DNA from: Zasmidium citrigriseum
Lineage: Eukaryota > Ascomycota > Dothideomycetes > Mycosphaerellales > Mycosphaerellaceae
Direction of reading: 5' to 3'
Length of the DNA: 64,000 bases
Assembly: GCA_002786025.1 (NCBI GenBank)
Contig: NHNW01000040.1
Span: 327,088-391,087, forward strand
Part shown: in pieces, positions 45,321 through 57,024 of the stretch
Position numbering within the stretch: the first letter of the stretch is position 1
Layout: each line of letters starts with the position of its first letter
Program-made: the position numbers and the translations under genes
Notes under the pieces: generated by a model
The model's database searches: none
What the model saw: only the letters and a program-made list of their open reading frames with translations
What the model was told of the DNA's origin: nothing

Positions 45321-45957
45321 TTTTGTTGTGAGAAAGGATTCGATCTGATAGAGTTCGCAACAGACAGACGTTCAGATGCAGTGTTTCGTTGACGTTGTTG
45401 ATGATTGTGATTGAAAGGAGAAGGCAGCTTTTGAGTTGCGGAAGCTTGGGGAGATGATCGACGAGGTTGTTTGGCTTGGCGTTGGGGACGACTGGATTGG
45501 CTCGGATTCATACATGATGAGCATTTGATGAGAGTGTTGAAATGATGATGGTATTTGAAGAGGAGAGCTGCCTTTACCAGGCCTTTCATGTTGTTGCTAC
45601 AGTACTGTACATTTTGTGCATGTTCTCCGCGCTCTTAGTTGGGAGCCCCATGCAGAGGCCAATGTTGAAAGTGCCAGGTTGGAGGAGCATCGGCAAGACT
45701 GCAGAAATGTTCCCGGCCATCAGAAGCCTTGACACCTTCATCTCGAAGTGACTATATTCTGGAGACACTCATGTGCAGGCTCGCACCCCTTGTGCTTGGG
45801 ATGAGGACGTGCCTTCAAGGCAGCCATACGAGACCACGGCTGTGAGTCATTCGAACGGACCGCCGCTTCAGCATAGCTTCGACGCACTGCAAGTCCGCAA
45901 GTCTCAAGATGCAGTGTTTATGACCAATGTCACGGATCGTTTCCATGCCATCAACCC
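45321..45957. other. Intergenic, nothing recognised
   Basis: About 640 bp lies between the TMEM97-like start and the AIM41 stop, both on the minus strand. It should include the promoter of the TMEM97-like gene. No repeat or RNA gene is seen. Confidence 0.35.
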
Positions 45958-46542
45958 TCACTGGCCAAGTGCCCGCTTCACAACCTTGGCCACCTCTGAC
46001 CGATCGACCGGTTTCCCCTCCAAACTCCCACCAGGCCCCAGCAACTTCTTCAAAACATCGCCCATGTTGGCTTTTCCTTGAGCCACCGCCTTCACTTCCT
46101 CCACAACCTTGGTCACAGCATCCGTAATATCATTCTCCGACATGGTCTCAACCCCACCAGCATATTCCTCAAAGATTGCGGCCTGAGCTTCCTCTTTCTC
46201 CAATAGATCTTCCCGTCCTGCATGCTTGAACTCCTCGCCGGCCGCCTTGGCTGCTGCTTGTCGTTTCCTGAGCATGGAAAGCAATTGCATGTCTGTCTTG
46301 ATTGGGTTTGATGTTTTGGCCTGGTTTGTGACTTCTGCTAGGAGGCCGCGGAGGGCGTTTAGACGGTTCGTGTCCTTCTCTTTCATAGCGGTCTTCAGGT
46401 CTCCTTTGAGCTTTAATAAGAGAGGAGGTGCTGGTAGCGAAGTTGGCGAGGGCGTTGCGTAGAATCGGCATTGCGGACAGATGTAGTTGGGTCGCAGGGA
46501 TGCTCTGCTTCTTACGAGCATTGTGGCGGTCCTGGAGGCCAT
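45958..46542 (-). CDS. AIM41: AIM41-like mitochondrial GatB/YqeY-domain protein
   Basis: The start is ATG 46542, chosen because it begins a mitochondrial presequence (MASRTATMLVRSRASLRPNY) and gives 194 aa; the frame stays open upstream but that part is unlike any domain. The YqeY domain follows: LLLKLKGDLKTAMKEKD, LNALRGLLAEVTN, EEFKHAGREDLLEKEEAQ and MSENDITDAVTKVVEEV, ending GSLEGKPVDRSEVAKVVKRAL. YqeY is related to the tRNA-dependent amidotransferase GatB tail. In yeast, Aim41 is mitochondrial with a poorly known role. It is divergent from NUP170 with a 413-bp shared promoter. Confidence 0.92.
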   Translation of the reverse strand: MASRTATMLVRSRASLRPNYICPQCRFYATPSPTSLPAPPLLLKLKGDLKTAMKEKDTNRLNALRGLLAEVTNQAKTSNPIKTDMQLLSMLRKRQAAAKAAGEEFKHAGREDLLEKEEAQAAIFEEYAGGVETMSENDITDAVTKVVEEVKAVAQGKANMGDVLKKLLGPGGSLEGKPVDRSEVAKVVKRALGQ

Positions 46543-46955
46543 CGTGGATGTCAATTTGTCGGAATGTTGGTTGTTGTTCTCCAAGAAACATCGGATGGAG
46601 AGACAGGCACAAAACGTCCGAGCTCTCTGGCTTGAGCAGGGATCATCGCGAAGTCTAACCTTAAATTTGAGCTCAGGTCGCGGCGCGCGTGAATGAAGAC
46701 GACAATAGCAAAAGACGCAATTGTCTTCACCGACGCGCCGAACTTTCGAGCCATCGCCCTCCGACACCTCGACGCCGTCTCGTCCTCGCCCTTTTACGAC
46801 GCACTGACGACCCCGCGACTTTTCCTCGCTGCATGCCACAACACCCAACCTCCAAGTAATGCGCTGCCGGCCCAGCAACAACTCCCACGTCTTTCAACCG
46901 CGCTCTCGATAGCTCGCACACCCCCGAACCTCCCTCGCGCTCGAAGTAAATCATC
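46543..46955. promoter_or_regulatory. Divergent promoter of AIM41 and NUP170
   Basis: A 413-bp region between two genes transcribed outward. It is GC-rich on the NUP170 side. No TATA box is obvious, as expected for housekeeping genes. Confidence 0.45.
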
Positions 46956-49900
46956 ATGGCGGCCGCTGCAGGCCCGGCGACGCCTCAGCGCCCTCTCCCT
47001 GGCGCATTCACCGCGACGCCTGCAAATCCAGGCCAGGGCGCTACCATCTTTGCTGCTCAAGCCGCGAGTTTGAGGCAGAACATCCAACCACAGACAGCCG
47101 GAAGCCCAGGCGCTACGACCAGTTCAAGAGATACGACAGGCGTGGAAGACGCAGCCAAGACCATCAACAATGCATTACAATACGATGCATCTTTTCCAGC
47201 AATGGAAGACTACATCCAGCAGGGCGTCAGCGGCAAGTATGAGCTGCCATCAGCCCCGGCATGGCTGCCCTTCCAGAAGCTGAAGATGCACGATCTGCCG
47301 CCGAAGCTCCTACATCAAGCGAATCTCAGCGGCATGGGAATGATGATGGGCGTATTCCCTTCGCTCAGCCATGCGTGGGTCGCTTTGGACAACTGCCTCT
47401 ATCTTTGGGACTACACGCTGCCCAATCCAGAGATCATTGGCTTTGAGGAGAACACGCAGCCCATCGCCGCTGTCAAATTAGTACCGCCGAAGCCTGGAGT
47501 CTTTATCGAAGACATCAAGCACATGATCGTCATCTGCACCGCCAACGACATGCTTCTGCTTGGAGTCGCTGCTCAGGCCACATCGACTGGCGCTCAGACA
47601 ATCGCATTGTACAACACCCGCATGTCCATCCAGGTTAAAGGCCTGGGTGTCAAGCACATCATCGCCTCTAAGAGGACTGGTCGCATCTTCTTCACTGGAA
47701 GCCTGTCGGACGACATCTACGAGTTCCAATACCAACAAGATGAGGGCTGGTTCCGCGGCAGGTGCAATCGCATATGCCACACCAAGGGCTCCATGAACTT
47801 TGTGTCGGAGAATATCCAGGCTGTTGGCCACTACTTTGGACCCCAACCCAAGGCCAAGGCTCTGAAGCAGCTGGTCATCGACGACTCGCGCAACATGCTT
47901 TATTCCCTCAGCACTTCAAGCGAGATCAGGGTTTGGCTCATCAAGGATCGCCTTGAGCCTTCGCTCTCACGGCCGATGGGTTCTCTCTTGCAGAATACTG
48001 GTCACTTCAGCAGCCGGACCGAACTCCTCACCGGCAGGGATGTAGAACTCGCGAGCATAAGCGCCATCCCTCTGGCAGAGGCAGGAAAGGTGTCTTTGAT
48101 GGCCACTACTACCACTGGCTGCCGCCTGTATATGTCGCTCACTCGCGGCTATGGCTTCCCGGCAGACTCACAGAACCCACCGTCCAGCATGCAGATTCTA
48201 CACATTCGATTCCCGCCAAGAGATCCGAACGCTCCAGTACCTGCGCAGCAACCAATGCAGAATACTCTCTCAACATACACCCAACCACTCAACGATCCGG
48301 CGGTCGACAATACATCAACATATCTGAAGCCCACGAAAGCGGCTTCCCGCTTTTCTCCTGGGTACTTCATGGCGTTCCAACCGAATCAGACCTCCAACGT
48401 GCCGAAGGACAACGTGTTCGTTGCTGCGCCAGACAGCGCTCGTTTGAGCAATCGTGCCGAGTCACAACCAGGCACAAACTTCACCGAATATGGCCAGTGG
48501 ATAGAACTGCCTTCAGAAATGCAAGAGGTCGTGTCTATGTCTGCAGATTTCGGTGCGACTGGCCAGCCACAGGGCTTCGGCAACGAGCTTGCTGTTCAGT
48601 ACGACATGGCTTCGCCCGAGTTTGCGATAGTCACTACCACCGGTGTGCAGACCATTCGTAGAAGGAGGTTGGTGGACATCTTCGCTTCTATGATGAAGTA
48701 TGGCTCTTCAAATCCGGATGGTCTGGATGGCGACATCAAGCACTTTGTTCGCACGTATGGACGGGCCGAGACGGCTGCTACGTCGCTTGCCGTTGCATGC
48801 GGCCAGGGTGTGGATGTTGCAGAGAACCGTGTCGCCACAGTCACCGACCCAGAGGTGCTGGAGAAGGCACGACGTGCGTTCATTGAACACGGCGGTAAGC
48901 CAGAGTGGAGCATCAACAACGAAGAATTCCCGAACGGTGGACCTGTCGACAACACAAAACCAAGCCCTCGATATGAAGGTACAGCGCTGTATGTCACGCG
49001 CATCGTTCGGTCCATCTGGAAGGCTACTATCATGAAGGATATTGCGAAGCCCGGCACTGGTGCGAAGTTGGCTCCTACGATCGGACTCGACAAGCTGCGA
49101 TCGATACAGCGAGATCTTACCTCGCTCAAAGACTTCCTCGACCGCAATCGAAGCTTCATTGAAGGCCTGGCTGGGCCTCAGGCTCTCAGCAAAGCCACCA
49201 CGCGACAGGAAGAGATGGCTATCCAAGGTGAACACCAAAAGATGCACGCTCTGCTCCAACTTGTCAACAGCATTAGCGAAGGCATTAGCTTCGTTCTTGT
49301 GCTCTTCGATGAAACGATCGAGGATGTCCTTGCTCTTCTTCACGAGGACAGCAGAACCAGGGCGAAGCAACTCACGTTCGAGGGCCTGTTCGTTTCGACA
49401 GCTGGACGTGACCTCGCCAAGGAGCTTGTAAAGGCTATCGTCAACCGCAATATCGCAAATGGCAGCAACGTAGACACTGTTGCAGAAGCCCTCCGCCGAA
49501 GATGTGGCAGTTTCTGTAGTGCAGATGATGTCGTCATCTTCAAGGCTTCGGAGCAGATCAGGCGCGCAGAGGACAATCAGGGGAAGACCGAAGGCGCACG
49601 CATGCTGCTCAACGAGAGCTCGAAGCTGTTCCAGAGAGTGGCAGGCAGTCTGACCTACGAGAACGTCAAGGCTGCAGTCGAGAGCTACTACCGGATGGCC
49701 TTCTACGCGGGTGCCATTCAACTCTGCTTGTGTGTTGCAAACGAGAAGGACAAGTCTAAGAGAGCGTTGGCTTGGACGAAGGACGGCAGACCCAATAATG
49801 ACCCTCGAGAAGCTGCCTTCCAAGAGCGCAAGCAGTACTACGAGCTCATCTTCGCAACGCTGAGACAACTCGATCTGGACACGACGTCGATGCCTGAAGT

Positions 49901-51056
49901 TGAAGATGGCAAGTACACTCTAGCCATGCGGCGACGAAACGAGGCGTACGACATCGTGAACAACTCCGATGATATCGCCTTCCTGGCCACTCTCTACGAC
50001 TGGTACTACGACTTGCAGCAGCCCGATCGCCTTCTCGAGATCGACAACCCATACGTTGTCGAATACCTTAAGAAGATGAGTGAGATTAGCCGACCGCATG
50101 CCGACCTGCTCTGGCGATACTACGCACATCACAATGACTACCTGCAAGCTGCTGCTATGCAAGTTCAGATCGCACAGTCGCACTTCGAAGGCGTGAGTCT
50201 TGAGGAACGCATCGGCTATCTATCACGCGCCCGTACCAATGCTAGCACGAGACAGACTGTGCTGACAGACAATCGACAAAGCAAGCAAAAGCTCCTTCGC
50301 GAGGTCTCAGATCTCCTCGACATCGCTGCCGTACAGGACGAACTCCTCCAACGCATCCACGAGGAAAATCGACTCACTGAGGACAAGAGGAGAGAGCTCA
50401 TTGCGAAGCTCGGCTATGCCATATTGGATGTCACCACCCTCTTCACCGACTTCGCCGACGCGGCCGGGTATCACGACATCTGCATCCTTCTCTACCAAGT
50501 CGCCGACCACCGCAACCCGGCAGACGTTATGGCTTCGTGGCAGCAGCTCATCAACCAGACCCATCAAGACTCGTACGCGAACCATGGCAAGGCACGCCGT
50601 CCATGGGAAGCTGTGGGCGAGAAAGTCCGCATGCTGGGCCGTCGTCTACACACCGCTGCCGGCATCTTTCCCATCCAGTTCCTTCTTCCAATGCTCGAGC
50701 GGTACATCATCCAACCTCAAGACGAGCATCCACCATCAAGCTGGGCGATTGACATCATGCTCGACCTGGAGGTCCCGCACGAGACCCTCTTGCCGGTTCT
50801 CGAGCAGTTGTACTACAGCAACGAGCATCCTTTCGTTGGATCAAAGCGCAAGATCATTGCCGGGAAGATGGTCTATCTTCTGCAGAAGTGGTTCGAAGCC
50901 AGCGTCCGCTCCGGCGAGAGAATCATCTTCGGCAGTGAGGAGAACGCCAGTACGGTGCAGGACTGTCTCGCTACGCTCTTGCGCGGGGACTTGGACGCTT
51001 CTTGGCGACAGCAGGCGGAGACGTTGACGGCAAGGATCGCGCAGGCGATGAGATGA
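46956..51056 (+). CDS. NUP170: Nucleoporin NUP170 (NUP155/NUP157 family), inner-ring scaffold
   Basis: A single exon encodes 1366 aa from ATG 46956. The N-terminal part (about 70-520) is a beta-propeller: the entry LHQANLSGMGMMMGVFPSLSHAWVALDNCLYLWDY is a hallmark, then IKHMIVICTANDMLLLG and RIFFTGSLSDDIYEF. The rest is an alpha-solenoid (about 570-1366) with conserved PRYEGTALYVTRIVRSIW, YDWYYDLQQPDRLLEI and IQFLLPMLERYI. Length is close to yeast Nup170 (1502 aa) and metazoan Nup155 (about 1390 aa). The protein forms the inner ring of the nuclear pore and links to the membrane. Only one family member is present in this window, though yeast has two. Confidence 0.96.
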   Translation: MAAAAGPATPQRPLPGAFTATPANPGQGATIFAAQAASLRQNIQPQTAGSPGATTSSRDTTGVEDAAKTINNALQYDASFPAMEDYIQQGVSGKYELPSAPAWLPFQKLKMHDLPPKLLHQANLSGMGMMMGVFPSLSHAWVALDNCLYLWDYTLPNPEIIGFEENTQPIAAVKLVPPKPGVFIEDIKHMIVICTANDMLLLGVAAQATSTGAQTIALYNTRMSIQVKGLGVKHIIASKRTGRIFFTGSLSDDIYEFQYQQDEGWFRGRCNRICHTKGSMNFVSENIQAVGHYFGPQPKAKALKQLVIDDSRNMLYSLSTSSEIRVWLIKDRLEPSLSRPMGSLLQNTGHFSSRTELLTGRDVELASISAIPLAEAGKVSLMATTTTGCRLYMSLTRGYGFPADSQNPPSSMQILHIRFPPRDPNAPVPAQQPMQNTLSTYTQPLNDPAVDNTSTYLKPTKAASRFSPGYFMAFQPNQTSNVPKDNVFVAAPDSARLSNRAESQPGTNFTEYGQWIELPSEMQEVVSMSADFGATGQPQGFGNELAVQYDMASPEFAIVTTTGVQTIRRRRLVDIFASMMKYGSSNPDGLDGDIKHFVRTYGRAETAATSLAVACGQGVDVAENRVATVTDPEVLEKARRAFIEHGGKPEWSINNEEFPNGGPVDNTKPSPRYEGTALYVTRIVRSIWKATIMKDIAKPGTGAKLAPTIGLDKLRSIQRDLTSLKDFLDRNRSFIEGLAGPQALSKATTRQEEMAIQGEHQKMHALLQLVNSISEGISFVLVLFDETIEDVLALLHEDSRTRAKQLTFEGLFVSTAGRDLAKELVKAIVNRNIANGSNVDTVAEALRRRCGSFCSADDVVIFKASEQIRRAEDNQGKTEGARMLLNESSKLFQRVAGSLTYENVKAAVESYYRMAFYAGAIQLCLCVANEKDKSKRALAWTKDGRPNNDPREAAFQERKQYYELIFATLRQLDLDTTSMPEVEDGKYTLAMRRRNEAYDIVNNSDDIAFLATLYDWYYDLQQPDRLLEIDNPYVVEYLKKMSEISRPHADLLWRYYAHHNDYLQAAAMQVQIAQSHFEGVSLEERIGYLSRARTNASTRQTVLTDNRQSKQKLLREVSDLLDIAAVQDELLQRIHEENRLTEDKRRELIAKLGYAILDVTTLFTDFADAAGYHDICILLYQVADHRNPADVMASWQQLINQTHQDSYANHGKARRPWEAVGEKVRMLGRRLHTAAGIFPIQFLLPMLERYIIQPQDEHPPSSWAIDIMLDLEVPHETLLPVLEQLYYSNEHPFVGSKRKIIAGKMVYLLQKWFEASVRSGERIIFGSEENASTVQDCLATLLRGDLDASWRQQAETLTARIAQAMR

Positions 51057-54000
51057 GAAGGGAAGGGCCTCTTGTACGTATAGTGTGTGTGGTTTTAGCG
51101 TCGGCGTTGTTGCATTGAAAGTTTTTGTGACTGACATTGTGATTGCGTGGTAGTAGGATGATGGCAGTTTGTTGTGCTAGAGCCGAACGAAAAGATGGAA
51201 TTCAATTCGACGAAACGACAAACCACCTTCCTCGTTCCACCTACCTGCCTGTCCTCGCGGTGCAGACGACACCGGCGGTGCGAATGTTGTACAGCGCGCA
51301 GCACCGCCAGCAAATCTCCACCTTTGGGAGTCAATGGCATTGGGAGCCCAATGTGTCGTGTCACCAGGCCCTTCATCTCGTGCCGTCTACACTACAGGAA
51401 GCAATGTATTAGCTGACGATGAGCAATTGGTGCTCGGGGCTAGGCACGCCGTCCATCATCAATAATGAGGTGGTTGGATCGAAGCTGCGAGCTGTGAGAG
51501 CTATATGTGGCGGACTGCGATAGGTTACCAGGAGCAAGGTAGCTTCAAGGCCGCATTAGTGTGCATTCCGATGGCATGGGATCGGATCGGGGAGGGAAGG
51601 TTGTCCTCTGTTCTTCCTCGGATGCCGTGGTTGTCGGTCAGGCATGTGCTGGTGAGAATTGAGGTGGCTGGTGATTTAGATGATCGCAGGTCTTGTCTTC
51701 CGTGTCGCCTCGAGCGGTGCCGACGCTGTGTAACATTGACATGTTCTTCGCGAAAGGCGGTGGAGGATCGTGGGAGATTAAAGTGACGAGAAGTTGTGGT
51801 GTTCTCGAAGGTCGTCCCGAGGTCGCGCCTGGCGGAGGCGAGTCGGAATGCAAGCCATACCGCCTTTTCTGCTTGTTCTGGATCGATCTGCGATGCGTTG
51901 GCTTTCTTCATGATTCGGAGGTTATTAGGGCTGTGGTTGTTGCTGGGCATGACTGGCATGATTTGCATGGATGGGAAGCACCCCAGGCCGGACTTCTGCA
52001 AAAATATCGTGGCAATGCTGTCCGGCGAGTCTGTGCAGTTGAGTAGTTATTCTCTTTGAATCTCATTGTCTCTTGCCGTTTGAGATGTCGTCTGCCCTCT
52101 TTCGCATGAGCTTCGCTTCACGAATCAGATCCTCCCCGGGGATCCTTGACGCATGTCCACGTGAAGTGTCCTGGCGGGGCCGGATGTCGTTAAGCGAGCC
52201 ATTCTGCTGGGATTGCGGCACCGCCGTGCTGGGCTCGAAACACCCAGACAGGCAAATGACTACGCCATCGGCTCGCGAGGACCACGTCGGCGATAGATTG
52301 ATGAGGGACTGGTGGCTTTGCCAGCCAGTGCGGCTTTTGACTGAGCAGTGGCCGTCCCAGTGCTGGGTCCGACCTTGTCCGTCAATGGTGGCCTATCTGG
52401 CGGCTGGCCGTGGGCAAGTCGAAGAGATGGTGTGGTCGAGAAATGAGAGTCCGGCGAATTGAAACAACGATGGTAGCAGTGGGCAACCGGCGGTGTTGAA
52501 AGATCCTTGCGTGACGAAGGAGAGAAGGCGCTGGCAGGTCGTACCAAGTGTCTGGAAGAACACCCCTGTTCTTTACGCTTCGCTTCGCCTTTTGATAGTC
52601 GAATACCAATACGGTATCAGCAGGGATCGGGCGGAGAAACGCAAACGCGGGCAATGACAAGAGGATCCCGGTCTGCTGCAATATAAATGTGCAGCGACGT
52701 TCATCGGGCCGTATAAGACGCATGCTGCTTCTGGAAAGCCGCTATCGTAGTCAGATGCATGCTCATGTTGGCACGGAAGGTCAATATCTGTTTGGAGGTT
52801 TGATGAGAGACTTTACCCTGCGTATGCTGAACGGCAGCTAGCGGTTCCAAGTGCTCCCCATGCAATTCCATGACTAACGGCGTTGGCACAGCACGTAAGG
52901 GAAGAAGACGCAATGCCCGGTTGCGGGCAACTGCCCTTTCGAGGATTCTTTCTGACACGGCAGGCCACGATAAGCTCTGACCCAGTGCCACGTCGACGGT
53001 TCACGGCGCCTGAGCGATGACAGGTTAAATGCCGAGACCCACCCAGTGAGGCGGTAGCTGCACACAACTCACGCCGATGCTTTTAGCTTTCTGCACCTCG
53101 CTCTCTCTGTCCTTCTCCATTGCTGATCGTGCGAGGGTAGGCAAAGCCCGCGGTCGATTGCCGATTTTGAGAGGAATCTGAGCAATACAGCGGCCACTCG
53201 TCCCTCAGCCATTGGCCCGTCCTGCAGTAGGTTTGCCGCCGTAAGCATGACATTGAGTGGTGATGGCATGGAGAATGCTCGGCCATACCGACAGATTGGG
53301 TCCGAAAAGAAGGGTGTGGAAGGGAACGGGCCCATGCAGGCTCCCGAGCGTTCGAGGACTGTTTCGTGGGCTGCCACCGTGCGCCTCGATATGGGCGCTT
53401 GCAGCTGCGGTTCCGAACGGTCGGTATGTGGCCCATCCGGGTGAGGTCCAGGAGGGATTGTAGACAGGTCGAACTGGCATGCGTAGCAGGGAGCTCGAAA
53501 ACCTCGGCTGCCGATTTGGAGGATGAATGCTGTCATGGGCGGCCGCGCTTGCATCGGATGAATGCAAGGCGGGCGAGTGCGATGGATTGCAAAGTTGCTG
53601 CCAGCTTTTGCCCGTTCGATTCGTGCATGCATGCCTTCTTCCCACGCTGCACGGCCCAACGTGTCTGATACAGCGACGCCACGCACTTTCCGTCTGGTTG
53701 CAAGTAGGCCTGCCCTTCGAAAGCTTCTGCGGCACCATTCGGGCGGTCAGGCGGACCGGTTTCAAGGGCTGCTCGAGCAGTTTGCTTAGCCCTGGTCTAG
53801 CATGGCTTGCCCATTGCTGTTGCTGTGCAGGAGGTGCGGGTACCAAGCGTTAGCCAAAGCATATCAGGCAGAGGTCGCAGTTGCTGTCTTTGTTTGCCCG
53901 ACATCAGCGTGACTTTGCGGCAGTCGTGCCTACCCCTATTCAAACTGTCTTGATAGCAGGAAGGAAGGTAAGACACAACATTTCCCAATCCCATGTACCG

Positions 54001-54097
54001 CACAACGTGTGACCCGAACAATCGTTTCGTGTCTCCATCGCCAGAATGGAAATGGCCCGGCCGGTGTCACGGAGGGCGACGCTGACCCTGCCCCAGG
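51057..54097. other. 3-kb gene-poor region
   Basis: No convincing gene is present. Several overlapping frames of 100-210 codons (for example 53205-53846 and 51525-52001 on the minus strand) have no domain and mutually overlap. The 51525-52001 frame contains one protein-like stretch (KKANASQIDPEQAEKAVWLAFRLASARRDLG) that could be a small exon, but no start or splice context supports it. CpA and TpG contents are normal, so RIP is not the reason for the lack of genes. Confidence 0.45.
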
Positions 54098-55425
54098 ATG
54101 TCGAACGTTCCACAGCCGCAGGACGACAAGCTGGCCTCCTGGAATGGCCGGCTCTTCGCAAAGTTTGCGTTGGACAACAACGTATCTTGTGTTCCGGTTG
54201 ACGAGGTCAGTGCAAGGCAACGGCACCATGTGTGACTGGCCGTCGGCCATGGTCGAAGAGACTGACGTAATGAGTAGCCCGAGGAGCAAAACTTCGACGA
54301 GGCCCATGGCCTGGTGAACAACCTCTTCGGCGGTATTGTGATACCTCCTCAATTCTCCCTCAACGATCTGGATGAGCCCGCGGTGCTCGACTGTGGACAT
54401 GGAAAGGGGCAGTGGATCGATGCTGTCATGGACCATACTTCTGGTGACGCCTGGGTGAGTGATGTGTCACAATTCTCTATCCACAGGTTTATTCGAACAG
54501 CCAGGGCGTCTGTGTGAGTATCGAGTGAACTGATAATGCGCTCTAGTGCGTCGGCATCGACATATATACCGGCAAAGGTACCGGCGATGATGACTCCGAA
54601 GAGGAAGACAACGAGGATGAAGAAGTGCCCACATTTGTGAAAAAGAGATGGAACCTCAATGCCTCCTTCAGGACCTGCCACGACCCCGACCTTCGACCGG
54701 AGACCTTCGATCTGATCAATAGTCGACTCTTGACAGATGGCATCAACGCCGACCGTTGGCCAAACTACGTCAAGGAGCTCAAGATGCTGCTGAAGCCTGG
54801 GGGTTGGTTGCAGATGGTTGAAGCTTACGCTCTCTTTCAATCCGACAATGGGTCACCCATACCGTTCCTGGAAAGATGGTGGCAGTATTATCAGCACGCC
54901 ATGGTCATCATGGGCAAGAATCCGCGAATTGGACCACATCTGGGTAACCTGATGCGCGACGCAGGGTATGTTCAAATGTTGTTCCATCCAGGTGGCGTCT
55001 CCCCCTTCAAGGCTTCTCTGACCGGGTTTTGAGCTTCAGGTTCGAGCGTATCCAGACGTCCGTGAATAAAATGCCCATAGGAAGGTGGATGTCGAGTAGG
55101 TCAAGCCGACATGCAACCTTTCTCGCGCTGACGAGCAACGAGCAATAGACCAGAAGGAATTGGGCGAACTCGCGCGCCCCACCGTCATTAGCATGTTAAG
55201 ATCAGTCACGCTTTGGCCTTTCATGGCGAAAGCAAATCCACGCCTTGAGCCAGCTGCATACGAAGGCCTCATTCAGGGAGCGCAACAGGAGCTGGCGCGG
55301 GACGACTTGAAGATTTACTTGAACATGTATGTCTCTTCGTCTTTGAAGTCCCTTGAGCTTTTGCCGTCTAACATCACCGCAGACATTATGCGTACGGTCG
55401 AAGGCCTCGCCCACGAAAACGTTGA
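54098..55425 (+). CDS. LaeA/UMTA-like SAM-dependent methyltransferase
   Basis: A six-exon model (54098-54205, 54278-54454, 54547-54965, 55040-55095, 55149-55326, 55383-55425) encodes 326 aa, the usual family size. Introns are 53-92 nt. The SAM-binding motif I is VLDCGHGKG (about 72-80), followed by CVGIDIYTG after the second intron. Motif-like FDLINSRLLTDGI, KELKMLLKPGGWLQMVE (motif III type) and a C-terminal YLNIHYAYGRRP complete the fold. A short acidic insertion (DDDSEEEDNEDEE) follows motif II. LaeA-like proteins are nuclear regulators of secondary metabolism or modify small molecules; which one cannot be told. The frame falls apart without all five introns. Confidence 0.85.
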
Positions 55426-57024
55426 CCCGACACATCTGGGTGCCCATCTCAACGAGGAACCACACACCGGCTCGAGACGCACAAAGATGCAGTGGTCTCA
55501 GCATCCGGTCCCGCCTGATAGGCTATCGTCATGCGCAATGCCGCGATCTTGTCCTTGAACAAACTTAGCCCTGTGCTGTTCGCGAGCGTGTTTCAACCCC
55601 ATGCACTGGCTTTGAGTGGTTCCCCCAGGGGCTCAAGAAGCTGCAGCATGGACAGCCAACATGCCCGGCACCTCTCCTCAGCAGGCACATGCTTGTGATA
55701 TGGATGTTCGCCCAACTTCTGGTGCTGCTTCTGTTCAATGGCGAGCAAAAGTCGCCAAAGTGTCAACACGGGCCGCGAATAACTGCTCAACGCATCGTCC
55801 CAGCTTTGTGTTAGGACTCCAGCTCCCGGCGTCGTTGTAGGCATAGATTTCGGTGGGAGGAGAGGTTTCGACTGTGGCGGGGCGGTGGACGAAGATCTTG
55901 GTCGAAGCCACGAAGGCGCGATAGAGGCAGTCAAGACAGAGACGATGAAGTGAAGTTGTTATAAGCTACTCCCCTCGCGCTTGTGCAATTGCCGCGTCTC
56001 TAACCATATCGGTGCGTTGTCCCAGCACAGTGGTAACACAGAAACCGTACCAAACAACTGGCGAACCTTATGGCCGTTGTGGAATGGCTCGTCAAACTCC
56101 CAACAACCCACGACAAGTCCAACGAGGCTTACCCGAGACACATACGACTTCATCAAGACCAGCCATCCCGACGAACATCACCAACAAAACACCTCAAAGG
56201 AAAGCGTCGTCAACAGGAGACGACCAGACGTCTCACGGCCCCATCGCACTTGGCCCGGAATGGCCCTATCCTCGCCGCGCGCCTAGCCTCTGCAACGTTC
56301 CCCAAACCCTATCCCTCCTCCATTGGCCTTGGTCGTCCCGGGGAGAAGACGGCCCCGCTTGCGCAGTGACCTGGCCGCATGAGCACTCGGGCACGTTACC
56401 TGAAGCTTCGATCTCTTCATGTGCTTTCCGCGACTGCCGACAGGTGTGACGCTGTGCATAGACGCAGACGCGGTGGTGGCGGGTAAAGTGCGTGCGCGTG
56501 GTTGGTGGGAGGGAGGGTTTTGGGGAGTTGCTTTTTCATGATACTGGTTCTATATATCTTCCAAGTAAGAGGAAGAGGCCATCTTCTACCTCCAATGACT
56601 GACTTGCTCAGGAGCACCTTGGTGAGTACGAGTGCACGTTCGTGCAGTACAGTAGCACGATTGCCGCAGGGATGGCATATTATCAATGATCCAGCGCTTT
56701 GACCGGACAGCAACCACGACGAGCCATCCTATCTCAAGTCGGTCTGCTGCAACCGATCTTCAACAAACACCTATCATGATCGTGTTGCAACCCTACAGAT
56801 ACTCAGACAGCGACTTACCGATTGCGAGCGATGCTCCGACTCATTTCGATACCCCTGCCATCTGGTTGATACAGCCTTTCAAGGATGTCCTTGTTTGCAA
56901 TGCATGCTTGACAGGCACTGGTGCCGTCTTGCCGACTACAAGGATGTGTGGTTGGAGATGATCATGTTTGAGGAACGGGCCATGGAGTAACCAAGATCCA
57001 ACATTCGATGCTATCAAGAAACAT
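55426..57024. other. 1.6-kb gene-poor region
   Basis: No frame with domain content or splice support was found between the methyltransferase and the short-chain dehydrogenase. Competing short frames on both strands look like noise. No RIP signature or repeat is apparent. Confidence 0.4.

Noticed and set aside
48708..49868. 386-codon minus-strand frame inside NUP170
   Set aside because: Antisense shadow of a long conserved gene in an unbroken exon.
51525..52001. 158-codon minus-strand frame with a protein-like segment
   Set aside because: Only ~30 residues look like a folded helix; start, end and splice signals are lacking. Kept as a possible missed small gene.
53205..53846. 213-codon minus-strand frame
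   Set aside because: Overlaps another frame of equal length on the same strand, with no domain and no plausible introns.
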